A DNA stretch of 64,000 bases from Kitasatospora atroaurantiaca (GCF_007828955.1 NZ_VIVR01000001.1:7750001-7814000); one strand, 5' to 3'; positions 1 to 8,898 are shown, counted from the first letter of the stretch. Numbers and translations: made by a program. The notes: generated by a model from the letters alone, not told the origin.

Positions 1-662
1 GCCGGCCGTCCGTCGGGCCGGGGGTCGATCCGCCAGAAGGCGCTCAGGAGCGGGTCGTCACCTCGCACCATGGGCAGGGGTTCGTCGGCGATGTCGTCAA
101 GGGTGACCCCCTCCTTGCCGGCGAGTCGGTGGTCCCGCGACACCACCAGCACCCGGGGCTCGTCGTAGAGGGGAGTCACGTCCAGGCCGTCGGTCGGGAA
201 CGGCAGCCGGGAAACCACGGCGTCCACGCGGTGGTCGAGCAGCGCCGGGCGCGGTTCATCCGAGGTCAGGTGCATGGTCCGCACCTCCGCCTCGGGGTGC
301 CGGCGGCGCAGCTCGCGCACGGCCGGGGTGACGATGATGCCCGGCGTGTAGCCGACGGTGATGCGGCTGGGCTGGGCCGCGGCCCGGGTGCGCGCCGCGG
401 CCCGGTCGGCGGAGTGCAGCAACTCCGTGGCGAGCGGCAGGAAGACCTCGCCGGCCTCCGTGAGGTGGTTGCCGTGGGGCGTGCGTTCGAACAGGCGGGC
501 GCCCAGTTGCTGTTCGAGGCGCTGGATCTGCCGGCTCAGCGACGGCTGGGTGGTGTGGAGGGCTTCGGCGGCACGGCCGAAATGCCGGTACTCGGCCACA
601 ACGGTGAAGCACCACACCAACCGCAGATCGAGGGTCGTCGGAGGTGGTAGCGAGCCGGGCAC
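1..662 (-). CDS. LysR-family transcriptional regulator, 3' end outside window
   Basis: The leftward frame starts with a winged helix-turn-helix (FTVVAEYRHFGRAAEALHTT, then QPSLSRQIQRLEQQLGARLF) and continues into a substrate-binding half (VGYTPGIIVTPAVRELRRRHPE; DAVVSRLPFPTDGLDVTPLY). This is the usual LysR layout. About 220 of some 300 residues are visible and the C-terminus runs off the window. I placed the start at a GTG (660-662); other in-frame GTGs lie just upstream, so the exact start is uncertain. It diverges from the epimerase gene at 870. LysR proteins usually control the divergent neighbour, so regulation of that gene from the 663-869 interval is the natural inference. Confidence 0.85.
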   Translation of the reverse strand, partial: MPGSLPPPTTLDLRLVWCFTVVAEYRHFGRAAEALHTTQPSLSRQIQRLEQQLGARLFERTPHGNHLTEAGEVFLPLATELLHSADRAAARTRAAAQPSRITVGYTPGIIVTPAVRELRRRHPEAEVRTMHLTSDEPRPALLDHRVDAVVSRLPFPTDGLDVTPLYDEPRVLVVSRDHRLAGKEGVTLDDIADEPLPMVRGDDPLLSAFWRIDPRPDGRP

Positions 663-869
663 CGTTCCAGCGTAGCCCTCACGCCATCCCGTCGACACCC
701 GCACGACCACCGTGACCGGTGGCGATACACGGAGCGTATTGCCCGTTGCGAAGCATTCATTGGACCCGACCGGTGCGGTCGCCGCAGAGTGGGATCACCG
801 GCCGGGCGCCGCCCCAGCGAGCGCCCCATCGGGCCGGTCCTCAATCTTGTCTCCAGGGAGTGCATCGTC

Positions 870-1742
870 ATGCGTGTGTTCGTCACCGGCGCGTCCGGGT
901 TCATCGGTTCCGCTCTCGTGTCCGATCTCATCGCCGCCGGCCATCAGGTGGTCGGGCTCGCCCGCTCGGATGCCTCGGCGGCAGCTCTGACCGGCGCCGG
1001 TGCCGAGGTGCGCCGCGGCACTCTGGAGGACCTTGACAGCCTGCGCGCCGACGCTGCCGAGGCCGACGGAGTCGTCCACCTGGCGTTCAACCACGACTTC
1101 TCGCAACACGAGGCCGCGGCGCGCGCCGAGCTGCGCGCAATCGAGACGCTCGGTGACGCCCTTGAGGGCTCGGACCGGCCGCTGGTCATCGCCGACGGGG
1201 GGCCTGTGGGGAGTGAGCAGGACGCGCTGCCCGCCTCGCCGAGCCCCCGGATCGCCGGCGCCCGGGCCGCGCTCGCGCTCGCGGAGCGCGGCGTGCGCTC
1301 GTCCATCGTGCGGCTCGCGCCGACGGTCCACGACCGGAGCACGTGCGTCATGGTCGCACAACTGGCCGGCATCGCCCGCGAGAAGGGCGTCTCCGGCTAC
1401 CTCGGCGACGGGTCCAACCGCTGGCCCTCGGTACACCGGCTCGATGCCGCGCGCCTGTTCCGCCTCGCGGTGGAGAAGGCACCGGCGGGGTCGGTGCTGC
1501 ACGGCGTCGGCGAGGAGGGAGTGACCATCCGCGCCGTCGCCGAGGTCATCGGCCGCCATGTGAACGTACCCGTGACCGCCGTCACGGCCGAGGACGCCGG
1601 CGCCCACTTCGGCTTCCTGGCCGGCATCCTCGGGCTCGACAGGCCGGCCTCGAACACGCTGACTCGCGAATTGCTGGGCTGGCAGCCGACCCACCCCGGG
1701 CTCCTCGACGACCTCGACCACGGCCACTACTCCGAGAGCTGA
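870..1742 (+). CDS. NAD(P)-dependent epimerase/SDR-family oxidoreductase
   Basis: A 290-residue protein with the extended-SDR nucleotide-binding motif GASGFIG at residues 7-13 and later SDR signatures (HLAFNH, and WPSVHRLDAARLFRLAVE, which resembles the conserved segment of atypical extended SDRs). It probably carries out an NAD(P)H-linked reduction or epimerisation of a small molecule in the cytoplasm; the substrate cannot be read from sequence. The ATG at 870 is chosen because GGAG lies about 9 nt upstream and the Rossmann fold begins directly after it; the frame stays open upstream without a ribosome-binding site. It is probably regulated by the divergent LysR protein. Confidence 0.88.
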   Translation: MRVFVTGASGFIGSALVSDLIAAGHQVVGLARSDASAAALTGAGAEVRRGTLEDLDSLRADAAEADGVVHLAFNHDFSQHEAAARAELRAIETLGDALEGSDRPLVIADGGPVGSEQDALPASPSPRIAGARAALALAERGVRSSIVRLAPTVHDRSTCVMVAQLAGIAREKGVSGYLGDGSNRWPSVHRLDAARLFRLAVEKAPAGSVLHGVGEEGVTIRAVAEVIGRHVNVPVTAVTAEDAGAHFGFLAGILGLDRPASNTLTRELLGWQPTHPGLLDDLDHGHYSES

Positions 1743-2141
1743 CCTCGCCTCGCGGGCGACGGCGGGGGCCGACACCGTCGCGTCGTTCATGTCTGTTGCC
1801 GTCGCGCAGATCAAGTCGAACCATCCCGAGCCAGTCGACGCGGTCTCGTGACACCCGTTCGGATTCGATTCGGGAAACGCTCACTCAAGGGTCAGGAAGC
1901 GGTCTTCAGCAGCCTCACGCAACGCTGATCAGCCGGATGCTTGTACGTGGCAGCAGATCCCAAAGGGCTCCGGTGAACGCACGGCCGGTGATCGGTCACG
2001 ACCACGTGAGTACACGGGACTGAAGGGCGTGCGCGGGCGGACCTCGGTGTCGCGGACATCCCGATCGTCCTGGGCGAAGCCGGCTACCCATCGTTGCCGC
2101 CGCGTCCGCTTGCTCCCCGCAGTCCGGGGCGACCCCGACCG

Positions 2142-2187
2142 GTCAGCGTCGGGTCAGGGCGGTGTCAGCGTGGTGGGGAATAGTCAT
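2142..2187 (+). promoter_or_regulatory. Promoter of tRNA-like element 1 with three 11-bp-phased GTCAG repeats
   Basis: GTCAG occurs at 2142, 2153 and 2164, exactly 11 bp apart, followed 17 bp after the start of the last repeat by TAGTCAT (2181-2187), a plausible -10 region. The same arrangement and spacing recur at 27342-27387 before the second tRNA-like element. Direct repeats one helical turn apart next to a -10 box are typical of activator sites for OmpR-type winged-helix proteins (SARPs, PhoP-like response regulators). No conventional -35 is evident, which fits an activator-dependent promoter. Confidence 0.6.
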
Positions 2188-2261
2188 GGGTGTGCAGGGG
2201 GCCGGCTGGAGAAGGGTTCGCTGCGCGGCGGACGGCCTGCTGAGTGCGGGTGGCTCCGTTG

Positions 2262-2350
2262 GGAGAGGTGCCCGGAGTGGTTCATCGGGGATCGGAGCTC
2301 TGGCTCTGGTCGGGTGCAAGCCTGCGCAGGTTCGAATCCTGCCTTCTCCG
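2262..2350 (+). ncRNA. tRNA-Ser-like RNA lacking a normal anticodon loop, copy 1
   Basis: An 89-nt element with a 7-bp acceptor stem (GGAGAGG/CTTCTCC, one G-U), discriminator G, 4-bp D stem CCCG/CGGG with an 11-nt loop, a long variable arm GGGT-GCAA-GCCT with a GNRA loop, and a perfect T arm GCAGG-TTCGAAT-CCTGC. These are tRNA-Ser features. Where the 5-bp anticodon stem and 7-nt loop should be, the sequence makes CGGAGC-TCTG-GCTCTG, a 6-bp hairpin with a 4-nt loop. CCA is not encoded (CTC follows). It is 89 percent identical to the element at 27468. It could be a decayed tRNA, but the paired pattern of changes between copies argues against simple decay. Confidence 0.6.
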
Positions 2351-2734
2351 CTCAAGCAGTAACAGCATGGTCCGCCCCAGAGCTGTTCAGCACCACCTCA
2401 CCGCCGGGCTCTTTAGCGTCACCGTGTGTGAGCGCGATGCCCAGTCGCGGCCGAGCCGCTTCATCTGGTAGACGGTCAAGATGACACAACGGTAGGGGCG
2501 TGGGCTCTGACCTCGCGGGCTGTGACGAGCGGGGCCGTCGACCGCACACCTCGGGGCAGGGTCACGCTCGACGTCGTCCGCGTCGGACAGGAAGGGGTCT
2601 TGAGGGTCCGTCATGGATCCCGGGCCTTCGGGCGGTGCAGTTCTCCGGGTGATGGCCCGCCGCCCCGGCGCTGCCGCGCGGTCGGACACCGCGCGGCAGC
2701 GTATGGGCCCCGCCGCGCACGGCTGGGTCCGGGG

Positions 2735-3358
2735 TCAGGCGGGGAGGGCGTCGACGGTGGGAACGACGGTGCCGAACAGGTCGGTGATGGTGGTCAGGGC
2801 GGCGGCCTGGAGGGTGGAGGCGGGCAGGACGGTGCCGTCGGGGGTGGTGAGGGCACGGGTGGCGGTGGTCTCGGCGACGACGGTGGGGCGGTAGCCGAGG
2901 TTGAAGGCGCCCTGGGCTGTGTAGTTGACGCACATATGGGTCATGAAGCCGCCGATGACCAGGTCCTTGCCGCTGCCCGGGGCGGCGCCCAGGTCGGTCA
3001 GGGTCTTCTCCAGCTCGGTGAGGTGGAAGGAGTTGGGGAACTGCTTGACCACGACCGCCTCGCCGTCCGCCGGGGCGACCTCGTCGCTGATGGCGCCGAT
3101 GCGGGTGCGGATGTCGTAGGGGGTGTTCTCGCCGCCGTCGTTGATGATGTGGATGACCGGGGTGCCCGCGGCGCGGGCGCGCTCCAGCAGGCGGGCGCCG
3201 GCTGCGAGGGCTTCCTCGACGCCTTCCAGGGCCATGACGCCGGTGCGGTAGGTGTTCTGGAAGTCGATCATGATCAGGACGGAGTCGCTCAGCTTGGGCG
3301 GCTGGTTGTCCAGGCCGATGACGTCGCGCAGGGTCGTGGAGGGCTGATTCGTGCTCAT
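2735..3358 (-). CDS. Isochorismatase-family cysteine hydrolase
   Basis: A 207-residue protein of the isochorismatase/nicotinamidase superfamily. The catalytic triad is visible: Asp32 in VLIMIDFQN, Lys in VVVKQFPNSF, and the nucleophile Cys in GGFMTHMCVNYT near residue 145; the cis-peptide region before the Cys also fits. Members hydrolyse amide or vinyl-ether bonds in small molecules; the substrate is not predictable. The ATG at 3358 follows GAAAGG at good spacing. The gene lies about 85 bp downstream of, and in the same direction as, a GlxA-type AraC regulator, a pairing often seen with this family, so co-regulation by that protein is likely. Confidence 0.9.
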   Translation of the reverse strand: MSTNQPSTTLRDVIGLDNQPPKLSDSVLIMIDFQNTYRTGVMALEGVEEALAAGARLLERARAAGTPVIHIINDGGENTPYDIRTRIGAISDEVAPADGEAVVVKQFPNSFHLTELEKTLTDLGAAPGSGKDLVIGGFMTHMCVNYTAQGAFNLGYRPTVVAETTATRALTTPDGTVLPASTLQAAALTTITDLFGTVVPTVDALPA

Positions 3359-3444
3359 AGGGTGCCTTTCGTAAGGGAATGAGGCATGGCGAAGCCGTCC
3401 GCCGTGCCTGCGTACCGGCGGGGGATATCGGTGGGTGGAGAGGG

Positions 3445-4437
3445 TCAGGTGGTCCGGGTGCGGAATCGGCGGCGGTAGCCGGCGGGAGTGGTGGCGAGCT
3501 GCCGCTTGAACGCCCGGTGCAGGGTCTCCGCCGAGCCGAGCCCGGCCGCGGCCGCGACCTGGTCGAGCGGGCCGTCGGTGGTCTCCAACAGGCGCCGGGC
3601 CACCTCGACCCGGGCGGCTTCGACGTAGGCGGCGGGACTGGCGCCGGTCTCCTGTTTGAAGACGCGGGCGAAGTGCCGCTCGCTCAGGCACATCCGGGCC
3701 GCCAGTACCTCCGCGGACAGGTCCTCGTCGAGATGGTCGGCGATCCACAGCCGCAGCTCGTCGATGTCCCGGCGGGCGGAGGCGGGCCGGCTGAGCGGTA
3801 CGGAGAACTGGCTCTGCCCGCCCTGCCGCTTGAGGTACATCACCAACTGCCGGGCCACGGCCAGCGCGACGTCCTCGCCCAGGTCCTCGGCCACCAGGGC
3901 GAGCGCGAGGTCAAGGCAGGCGCTGATCCCGGCGCCCGTCCACAGTCGGCCGCGGTCGGCGCGGACGAAGATCGGATCCGGGTCGACCGTGACGGCCGGG
4001 TGGTCGGCGGCGAGTTGGGCGGCGGTCGACCAGTGCGTGGTCGCCGTCCTCCCGTCCAGCAGCCCGGCCGCCGCCAGCACGTGCGCACCCACGCACACCG
4101 ACGCCACCCGCCGGGCGTGCGGGGCGGTCTCCTTCACCCAGGCCACGACATCGGTGTCGATCCGGGCCAGGGGGCCGTCGTCGGTCATGTCGACCGCACC
4201 GGGCACCAGCAGAGTGTCCACCTGCCTGCCGACCTCGTCGAAGGCCAGATCGGCCAGCAGACGCACACCCGCCGACGTCCGCACCTCGCCGGCGGCCGGC
4301 CCGGCGAGGCGGACCTGGTAGCCGGCGCGGCCCGCGGTCTCCCGGTTGGCCAGCGCGAAGACCTCGGCCGGGCCGGTGACGTCGAGGAGATCGACATCGG
4401 GGAAGACCGCGATGACGACACGGTGTGTGAGGGGCAT
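3445..4437 (-). CDS. GlxA-family transcriptional regulator (DJ-1/PfpI domain plus AraC HTH)
   Basis: A 330-residue protein. Residues 1-170 form a DJ-1/PfpI-like domain (VVIAVFPDVDLLDVTGPAEVF; the Cys elbow in ASVCVGAHVLAAAG). Residues 210-325 form a double helix-turn-helix AraC domain (DLSAEVLAARMCLSERHFAR, then PLDQVAAAAGLGSAETLHRA). I took the ATG at 4437, preceded by GAGG at 8 nt, over the upstream ATG at 4464, which has no ribosome-binding site. In this family the amidase-like domain probably senses a small metabolite and the C-terminus binds DNA. The probable target is the isochorismatase-fold gene just downstream. Confidence 0.9.
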   Translation of the reverse strand: MPLTHRVVIAVFPDVDLLDVTGPAEVFALANRETAGRAGYQVRLAGPAAGEVRTSAGVRLLADLAFDEVGRQVDTLLVPGAVDMTDDGPLARIDTDVVAWVKETAPHARRVASVCVGAHVLAAAGLLDGRTATTHWSTAAQLAADHPAVTVDPDPIFVRADRGRLWTGAGISACLDLALALVAEDLGEDVALAVARQLVMYLKRQGGQSQFSVPLSRPASARRDIDELRLWIADHLDEDLSAEVLAARMCLSERHFARVFKQETGASPAAYVEAARVEVARRLLETTDGPLDQVAAAAGLGSAETLHRAFKRQLATTPAGYRRRFRTRTT

Positions 4438-4625
4438 GACCCCATCCTCACCGCCACCACTCATGACTGCAATGACGACGAACTGTCACATCCGGACATG
4501 CGGCACGAGCCTCGGCGCCGACGTTCCCGCGGTCGACGGGAGCAGCCTCGCCGTCCGCCAGGGCGAACTGATCGCGCCAGCCCGGTCCTTTAGCCCCGAC
4601 CGCGAGCTCAGTGTGAGGCCGCGGC

Positions 4626-5318
4626 TTACGGCGCGGTCCTGCTCGGAGGTGCCCCGCTGCCCTCGGAGGCGAGGACCTCGGCAAGGGCGACGGTCGAGGC
4701 TGAGGGTGGGGGTTCGAAGGCCACGGGCCGGCCGTAGTCGCTGAAGCGGTAGTCGAAGGGCTCGGAGCCGTTGCCGGACCGGTAGCGGGTGAGGCGCGGG
4801 GCGGCGGCGTCGGCGGTCTCGGCCACCGAACCGTCCGGATCGACGAAGTCGGCGGACGCCGCACCGGCCGGACTGTGCTGGGCCATCTCCTTCTGCTCCA
4901 GGCTGCCGAGGAGGGCGTAAGCGGCGGCGCTCTGGCAGAAGATGGCCAGGTTGAAGGGGTCCTGGGCCACCGCGCCGGTGACGTACCTGTCCCCGATCCG
5001 GGAGGCACGGTTCGGCCCCCAGAGCTGTTCGCCGCCTTTCAGCCAGAAGTGCTCGCCGTCCGTCAGAAACTCCGTCCGGCCGCGCTTGGCGATCTCCAGG
5101 CGCGCGGCGCACCGGCCGGACCGGTCCACCGAGACCGGGCCGAGGAGGCCCTGACCCATGATCAGGGCCCTGATCTCCGCCGTCACCGAGCCCGCGGCGT
5201 ATCCGCCCTCGGCCGCCGCCCGCAGTATCCGCTCGCCGGACTGCGGCGCAGCGGGTTCCGGAGCATTCCGGGACGGGTCGGAAGCCCCGCAACCGCCGAT
5301 GCTCAGCAGCACTGTCAC
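4626..5318 (-). CDS. Putative lipoprotein with a frameshift in its signal peptide
   Basis: About 230 residues. The readable frame begins with a hydrophobic stretch and lipobox (VTVLLSIGGCGASD), then a soluble domain (IGDRYVTGAVAQDPFNLAIF) of unknown function. The frame opens only at GTG 5318, leaving too little n-region for a signal peptide. An ATG at 5344 in another frame encodes MRRFTTALA up to the point where this frame takes over. Joining the two gives a textbook lipoprotein leader (MRRFTTALA-VTVLLSIGGCG). One base appears to be missing near 5319, either as a real mutation or a sequencing error. If real, export is probably lost. No family recognised. Confidence 0.65.
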   Translation of the reverse strand: MTVLLSIGGCGASDPSRNAPEPAAPQSGERILRAAAEGGYAAGSVTAEIRALIMGQGLLGPVSVDRSGRCAARLEIAKRGRTEFLTDGEHFWLKGGEQLWGPNRASRIGDRYVTGAVAQDPFNLAIFCQSAAAYALLGSLEQKEMAQHSPAGAASADFVDPDGSVAETADAAAPRLTRYRSGNGSEPFDYRFSDYGRPVAFEPPPSASTVALAEVLASEGSGAPPSRTAP

Positions 5319-5407
5319 GCCAGCGCCGTCGTGAACCGCCTCATTGCCACCCCCACCGACCGGCTGCCCGTCTCCCTGGACACGGGCAGTCGGGCATCGA
5401 TCAGCTG

Positions 5408-5425
5408 GAGTTGAACGCGTTCAAC
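5408..5425. promoter_or_regulatory. 18-bp perfect palindrome, probable operator
   Basis: AGTTGAACGCGTTCAACT is a perfect palindrome about 64 bp upstream of the lipoprotein ATG at 5344 and downstream of the MFS gene's 3' end. TTGAAC-N-GTTCAA sites of this size are typical operators for TetR- or MarR-type repressors. No such repressor gene is adjacent, so the binding protein would be encoded elsewhere. Confidence 0.5.
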
Positions 5426-5511
5426 TTAGCATCGGACCGCATCGCGATGATGCGGGGCCTCTGCTTGTTTCTGCCGCTGCGCCCCTGGGACGCCGACGTC
5501 CTGTCCTGCGA

Positions 5512-6711
5512 TCAGGGCGCCGGCGCCGGACGTTGTTGCAGGTACATGCCGGCCGAAGCCGTGAGCAGCACCATGCACGCGATGAACGCCACCCCGGCGT
5601 CCTCCAACCCGAGCGGCCCGGTCAGGACTCCGACGCCGATCACCGGAATCGAGATGCCCGTGTAGGCCACCACGAACAGCGCGGAGATCGTCCCTGCCCG
5701 GTGCTCGGCCGGCGCCACCGCGGCCACCGCCCCGACCGCACCCCGCAGCGACAGCCCCTGGCCGGCCCCGCCGACCAGGGCGCTCAGCACCAGCAGCCAC
5801 AACGTCTCGCGCAGCAGCGAGCCGCCCAGCAGCACCAGCCCCGCGATCAGCACCGCACAGCCCAGCGGCAGCGCCCGCCGGTCACCCAGGGAGCCCGCCG
5901 CCAACTGGCCGGCCGTCGACGCGAGGAACGCCGAGAAGACGATCAGCCCGATCACCGCCCGGTTGTGCACATCCAGGGTCTGGGTCAGGAACGCCGGCGA
6001 CACCGCGGTGAACACCCCGAACAGTGCGAACCCGGCGAACGCCGCCACCGAGGCGGGCACGAACACCCCTCGTACCTCCGGCGGCAGACGCGGCGTCTGC
6101 GGCCGTGCCGCCGACAGCGGTTTCGCACTCGCGACCGTCTCCGGCAGTGCCAGCAGCACTCCCGCCGCGAGGGCCACCAGCACCAGGTGCACCACGAACG
6201 GAAGGACCAGCGGCTGCGCCGCGTACTGCGCCAGCACCCCGGACATCAGCGGTCCCAGGCCCAGTCCGCCCATGTTCGCGGCGGTCGCCGCGAACGCGGC
6301 TCGGCCCTCCCGGCCCGCCGGCGCCAGCTCCATCACGTACGCGGTGGCCGTGCCGGTGAACAGACCCGCGGACAGGCCCGACATCAACCGCCCCGCGTAC
6401 AGCAGCGGCAGCCCGCCCTCCAGCAGGAAGCACAGTGCGCTCAGCGCCGCGAACCCCAGACCCGCCAGCAGCACCGGGCGGCGCCCGACCGTGTCCGAGA
6501 CGTTGCCCGCGACCAGCAGCACCGCGATCACGGCGAACGCGTACACCGCGAAGACCACCGTCACGAGCAGCTCGGAGAAACCGAGCTGCTCCTGGTAGAG
6601 CCCGTAGAGCGGGGTGGGGAGGGTCGTCCCGGCCATGCAGACCGCGAACGCGCCGGCAGCGCCGAGGTACGCGGCGGAACGGACCGGGCGCCGGGCCTGA
6701 CGAGCACGCAT
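5512..6711 (-). CDS. MFS efflux transporter (12 TM, DHA1-like)
   Basis: A 399-residue membrane protein with about twelve hydrophobic segments in two six-helix halves. Motif A between TM2 and TM3 reads GNVSDTVGRRPVLLAGLG, and GRLMSGLSAGLFTGTATAYV fits the drug-efflux motif of TM4-5. It probably exports a small hydrophobic compound by proton antiport across the cytoplasmic membrane; the substrate is unknown. The ATG at 6711 is the first in frame and gives a short basic N-terminus (MRARQARRPVR) before TM1. Confidence 0.88.
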   Translation of the reverse strand: MRARQARRPVRSAAYLGAAGAFAVCMAGTTLPTPLYGLYQEQLGFSELLVTVVFAVYAFAVIAVLLVAGNVSDTVGRRPVLLAGLGFAALSALCFLLEGGLPLLYAGRLMSGLSAGLFTGTATAYVMELAPAGREGRAAFAATAANMGGLGLGPLMSGVLAQYAAQPLVLPFVVHLVLVALAAGVLLALPETVASAKPLSAARPQTPRLPPEVRGVFVPASVAAFAGFALFGVFTAVSPAFLTQTLDVHNRAVIGLIVFSAFLASTAGQLAAGSLGDRRALPLGCAVLIAGLVLLGGSLLRETLWLLVLSALVGGAGQGLSLRGAVGAVAAVAPAEHRAGTISALFVVAYTGISIPVIGVGVLTGPLGLEDAGVAFIACMVLLTASAGMYLQQRPAPAP

Positions 6712-6930
6712 GGGCTCACGCTACGGGCCGTCGGCCGCCCAGTCGCCGAGGCGCGTCACCCATCCCGCCAGGATCGTCGCCGAGGCGGCCAGGGCTGCTA
6801 GCCGGCCGTTGGCCACCAGCCGTTTGACCGGCGCTCAGCTGCACCACACAGCCGGTTCAGCCGCACCGCCGGCCACCACGCGCAACCGGCCAACTGACGT
6901 GCAACGTCTCACCGACGTACGGCGGTGCGG

Positions 6931-7848
6931 CTACTGGCTGCTCCTGGCGAGCCGGGCATCCAGCCCGGTGAGCTTCTTGGTGAGGTCGTCGGCGCCGGTC
7001 CGGGCCTTAACCGCGGTCCGTGCGGCGGCCGCGGCCTGCTCGCGCGCGGTACGGGCGGCGGCTCGGGCGGCTTGCAGGTCGGCCTCGGCCGTCTCGAGGG
7101 CCGTGCGGGCACGGTTGGCGACAGCCTCGGCCTCGGCCGCGTCATGCTCGGCGGCCTCGGCCCGGTGCTCCAGCTCCTCGGCCTGGTCAGCGGCGCTCTG
7201 GGCCTGGTGCTCGGCATCGGCGGCATCGGCCCGCAGCTGCTCTGCTTCACGACGCAGCTTCTCCAGCCGAGCGGATGGCTCCGCCGCCCGGGCCCTCTTG
7301 CGATCGGGGGCGGGTCGGGCGGGTCGGGCGGGGACGGCGGCCGGGGCGCGGGGCCGGCCTGCCGAGGTGGCCGGGAGAGCGGGGGAGGAACCGGGGTGAA
7401 GGGCCGTGGTCAGCCTTCCAGCGGCGAGGTCTTGGGCGGCCTGCTCGTCGGCGAGGGCGGCCTGTAGCGTCTCGGCGAGCTCCTGCTCGGGCCCGTCGCC
7501 GATCCGGTGCCCGCCGGCCCGGGCGTCCTCACGCGCCTGCGCCACCAGCGCCGCGACGAGCCGGCGGCGCTGGGCGAGAAGCTCGCGCAGCTGCTCACCG
7601 GAGAGCTGCTCCTGGGCCTGGCGCAGGGAGCGGCCGAGGTCGGTGAACGTGGACATCTGCTCGGGGTGGCGGCGGGTGAGCTGGTTGGCCATCCAGGCGG
7701 CCGTGGTCGGTTTGCGCAGGGCGCGGATCTGCCGGGCGAGCGCGCGGTCCCCGGCTTTGACGGCTTGCCCGGCGGCGGCCTCGCGGGCCGCGGTGAACTC
7801 GTCTGGTGGCAGCGAGTAGAGGTGGTCGGCGACCTGGTCCGGGTCCAT
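6931..7848 (-). CDS. Coiled-coil protein of unknown function
   Basis: A 305-residue protein with an excellent ribosome-binding site (AGGAGG seven bases before the ATG at 7848). Residues 1-140 are helical and basic (LARQIRALRKPTTAAWMANQ); 140-190 form a Pro/Ala linker; 190-300 form a long Ala/Glu/Gln/Arg coiled coil (LRREAEQLRADAADAEHQ). The actinobacterial N-terminus with LRKPTTAAWMANQL recurs in uncharacterised Streptomyces proteins, so this is probably a conserved family of unknown role. It is 26 bp downstream of the SRAP gene on the same strand, so the two are likely co-transcribed. Confidence 0.7.
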   Translation of the reverse strand: MDPDQVADHLYSLPPDEFTAAREAAAGQAVKAGDRALARQIRALRKPTTAAWMANQLTRRHPEQMSTFTDLGRSLRQAQEQLSGEQLRELLAQRRRLVAALVAQAREDARAGGHRIGDGPEQELAETLQAALADEQAAQDLAAGRLTTALHPGSSPALPATSAGRPRAPAAVPARPARPAPDRKRARAAEPSARLEKLRREAEQLRADAADAEHQAQSAADQAEELEHRAEAAEHDAAEAEAVANRARTALETAEADLQAARAAARTAREQAAAAARTAVKARTGADDLTKKLTGLDARLARSSQ

Positions 7849-7874
7849 CACCTGCCTCCTCGTTCTGCCTGCAT

Positions 7875-8636
7875 CTACGAGCCGTCGCCCGAGGCCGGGT
7901 GGCCGGGGTCGGGGACTTCGTCCAGGAGCTGGGCGCCGTTGTTGCGGACGCTGTTGACGGCGGTGGAGACCGCCCGGACCGTGAGGTCGCCCCCGGCGGG
8001 GGTGTGGAGGAGTTGGCGGAGCTCGCCGGGGTCGTGGTGTTCGGGGTCGAGCCAGGCCTCGAAGTCGTCCGGGTCGATGGCGAGGGGCATCCGGTCGTGG
8101 ACCCGTCCGGCGGCGTCGGTCGCCTGCGTGGTGATGATTGTGGTGGTGGTCAGCCAGGCGAGCGGGTCGTCCTCCGGCCGGGTGTGGTCGCGCCAGAACT
8201 CGTAGAGGCCGGCCATGACGAGGAGGTCGCCCTGCGACGGGGTGATGTAGTACGGCTGCTTGAAGCCCTTCTTCCCCTCGGCGGCCGGGATGGCGACCCA
8301 CTCGTAGTAGCCGTCGGCCGGCAGCAGGCAGCGGCGGGAGCTGAACGCCTTCCGGAAGGCGGGCTTCTCGTGGACGGTCTCGGCCCGGGCGTTGATCATC
8401 CGTGCCCCGACGCCGGGGTCCTTCGCCCAGGACGGCACCAGACCCCAGCGCAGCGGGCGAAGCTGCCGGGCGAGCTCACCGGTCTCGCGGTCCACCCGCT
8501 CCATGACCGCCCAGACGGTGTCGGTGGGTGCCACGTTCCAGCTCGGGGCGAGGGTCTCGGTCGGGCTCCAGCGGGTCACGCCGAACAGCTCGACCAGGTC
8601 CTGGACGTTCGAGGTGGAGACGAAGCGGCCGCACAT
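7875..8636 (-). CDS. SRAP-domain (SOS response-associated peptidase, YedK/HMCES-like) protein
   Basis: A 253-residue DUF159/SRAP protein. Met1-Cys2 (MCGRFV) gives the N-terminal cysteine that forms a thiazolidine crosslink with abasic sites in single-stranded DNA after Met removal. The other active-site residues are visible: Asn in INARAET, Glu in GYYEW and His in VHDRMPLAID. The family shields abasic sites during replication. The start is fixed because Cys2 must follow Met1. Probably an operon with the coiled-coil gene downstream. Confidence 0.95.
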   Translation of the reverse strand: MCGRFVSTSNVQDLVELFGVTRWSPTETLAPSWNVAPTDTVWAVMERVDRETGELARQLRPLRWGLVPSWAKDPGVGARMINARAETVHEKPAFRKAFSSRRCLLPADGYYEWVAIPAAEGKKGFKQPYYITPSQGDLLVMAGLYEFWRDHTRPEDDPLAWLTTTTIITTQATDAAGRVHDRMPLAIDPDDFEAWLDPEHHDPGELRQLLHTPAGGDLTVRAVSTAVNSVRNNGAQLLDEVPDPGHPASGDGS

Positions 8637-8856
8637 ACCCCTAACCGTGCCATCCTGCGGCTGCTGCGCGCTCTGCGGCGCGCCCTGCCCGGCTTCGAGG
8701 GGACAGGTCGGCTCCGGGCAACGACTCGAGGCCCCGAGTCACCACCACGGGGTCGCGTTCGACTGCCGCCGTTGCCCGCAGGTTCGGCCCTTGCCGGCCT
8801 CATCTGGCCGAGTGACAGCCGTGATCCGCAGACGACCGCAGTGATATTCTGAGGTG

Positions 8857-8873
8857 AACTTGAAAGTTAGTAT
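8857..8873 (+). promoter_or_regulatory. Probable promoter/operator of the 8899 operon
   Basis: An unusually AT-rich stretch contains the inverted repeat AACTT-GA-AAGTT (8857-8868), immediately followed by TAGTAT (8868-8873), a reasonable -10 box, 26 bp before the ATG at 8899. The repeat overlaps the -10, so a repressor there would block the operon. The HTH product of the first gene is a possible autoregulator. Confidence 0.4.
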
Positions 8874-8898
8874 TTGAATCCGATCCTGGAGGGTTGCC

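Noticed and set aside
2143..2355. Minus-strand ORF over tRNA-like element 1 reading EGRIRTCAGL
   Set aside because: GRIRTC is the usual antisense translation of a tRNA T arm (GCAGGATTCGAACCTGC). It is a spurious frame caused by the RNA gene, and the same applies at 27421-27714.
2387..2689. Minus-strand 100-residue ORF (…MTDPQDPFLSDADDVERDP…)
   Set aside because: No ribosome-binding site, low-complexity middle part and no recognised motif. Codon bias does not favour this frame.
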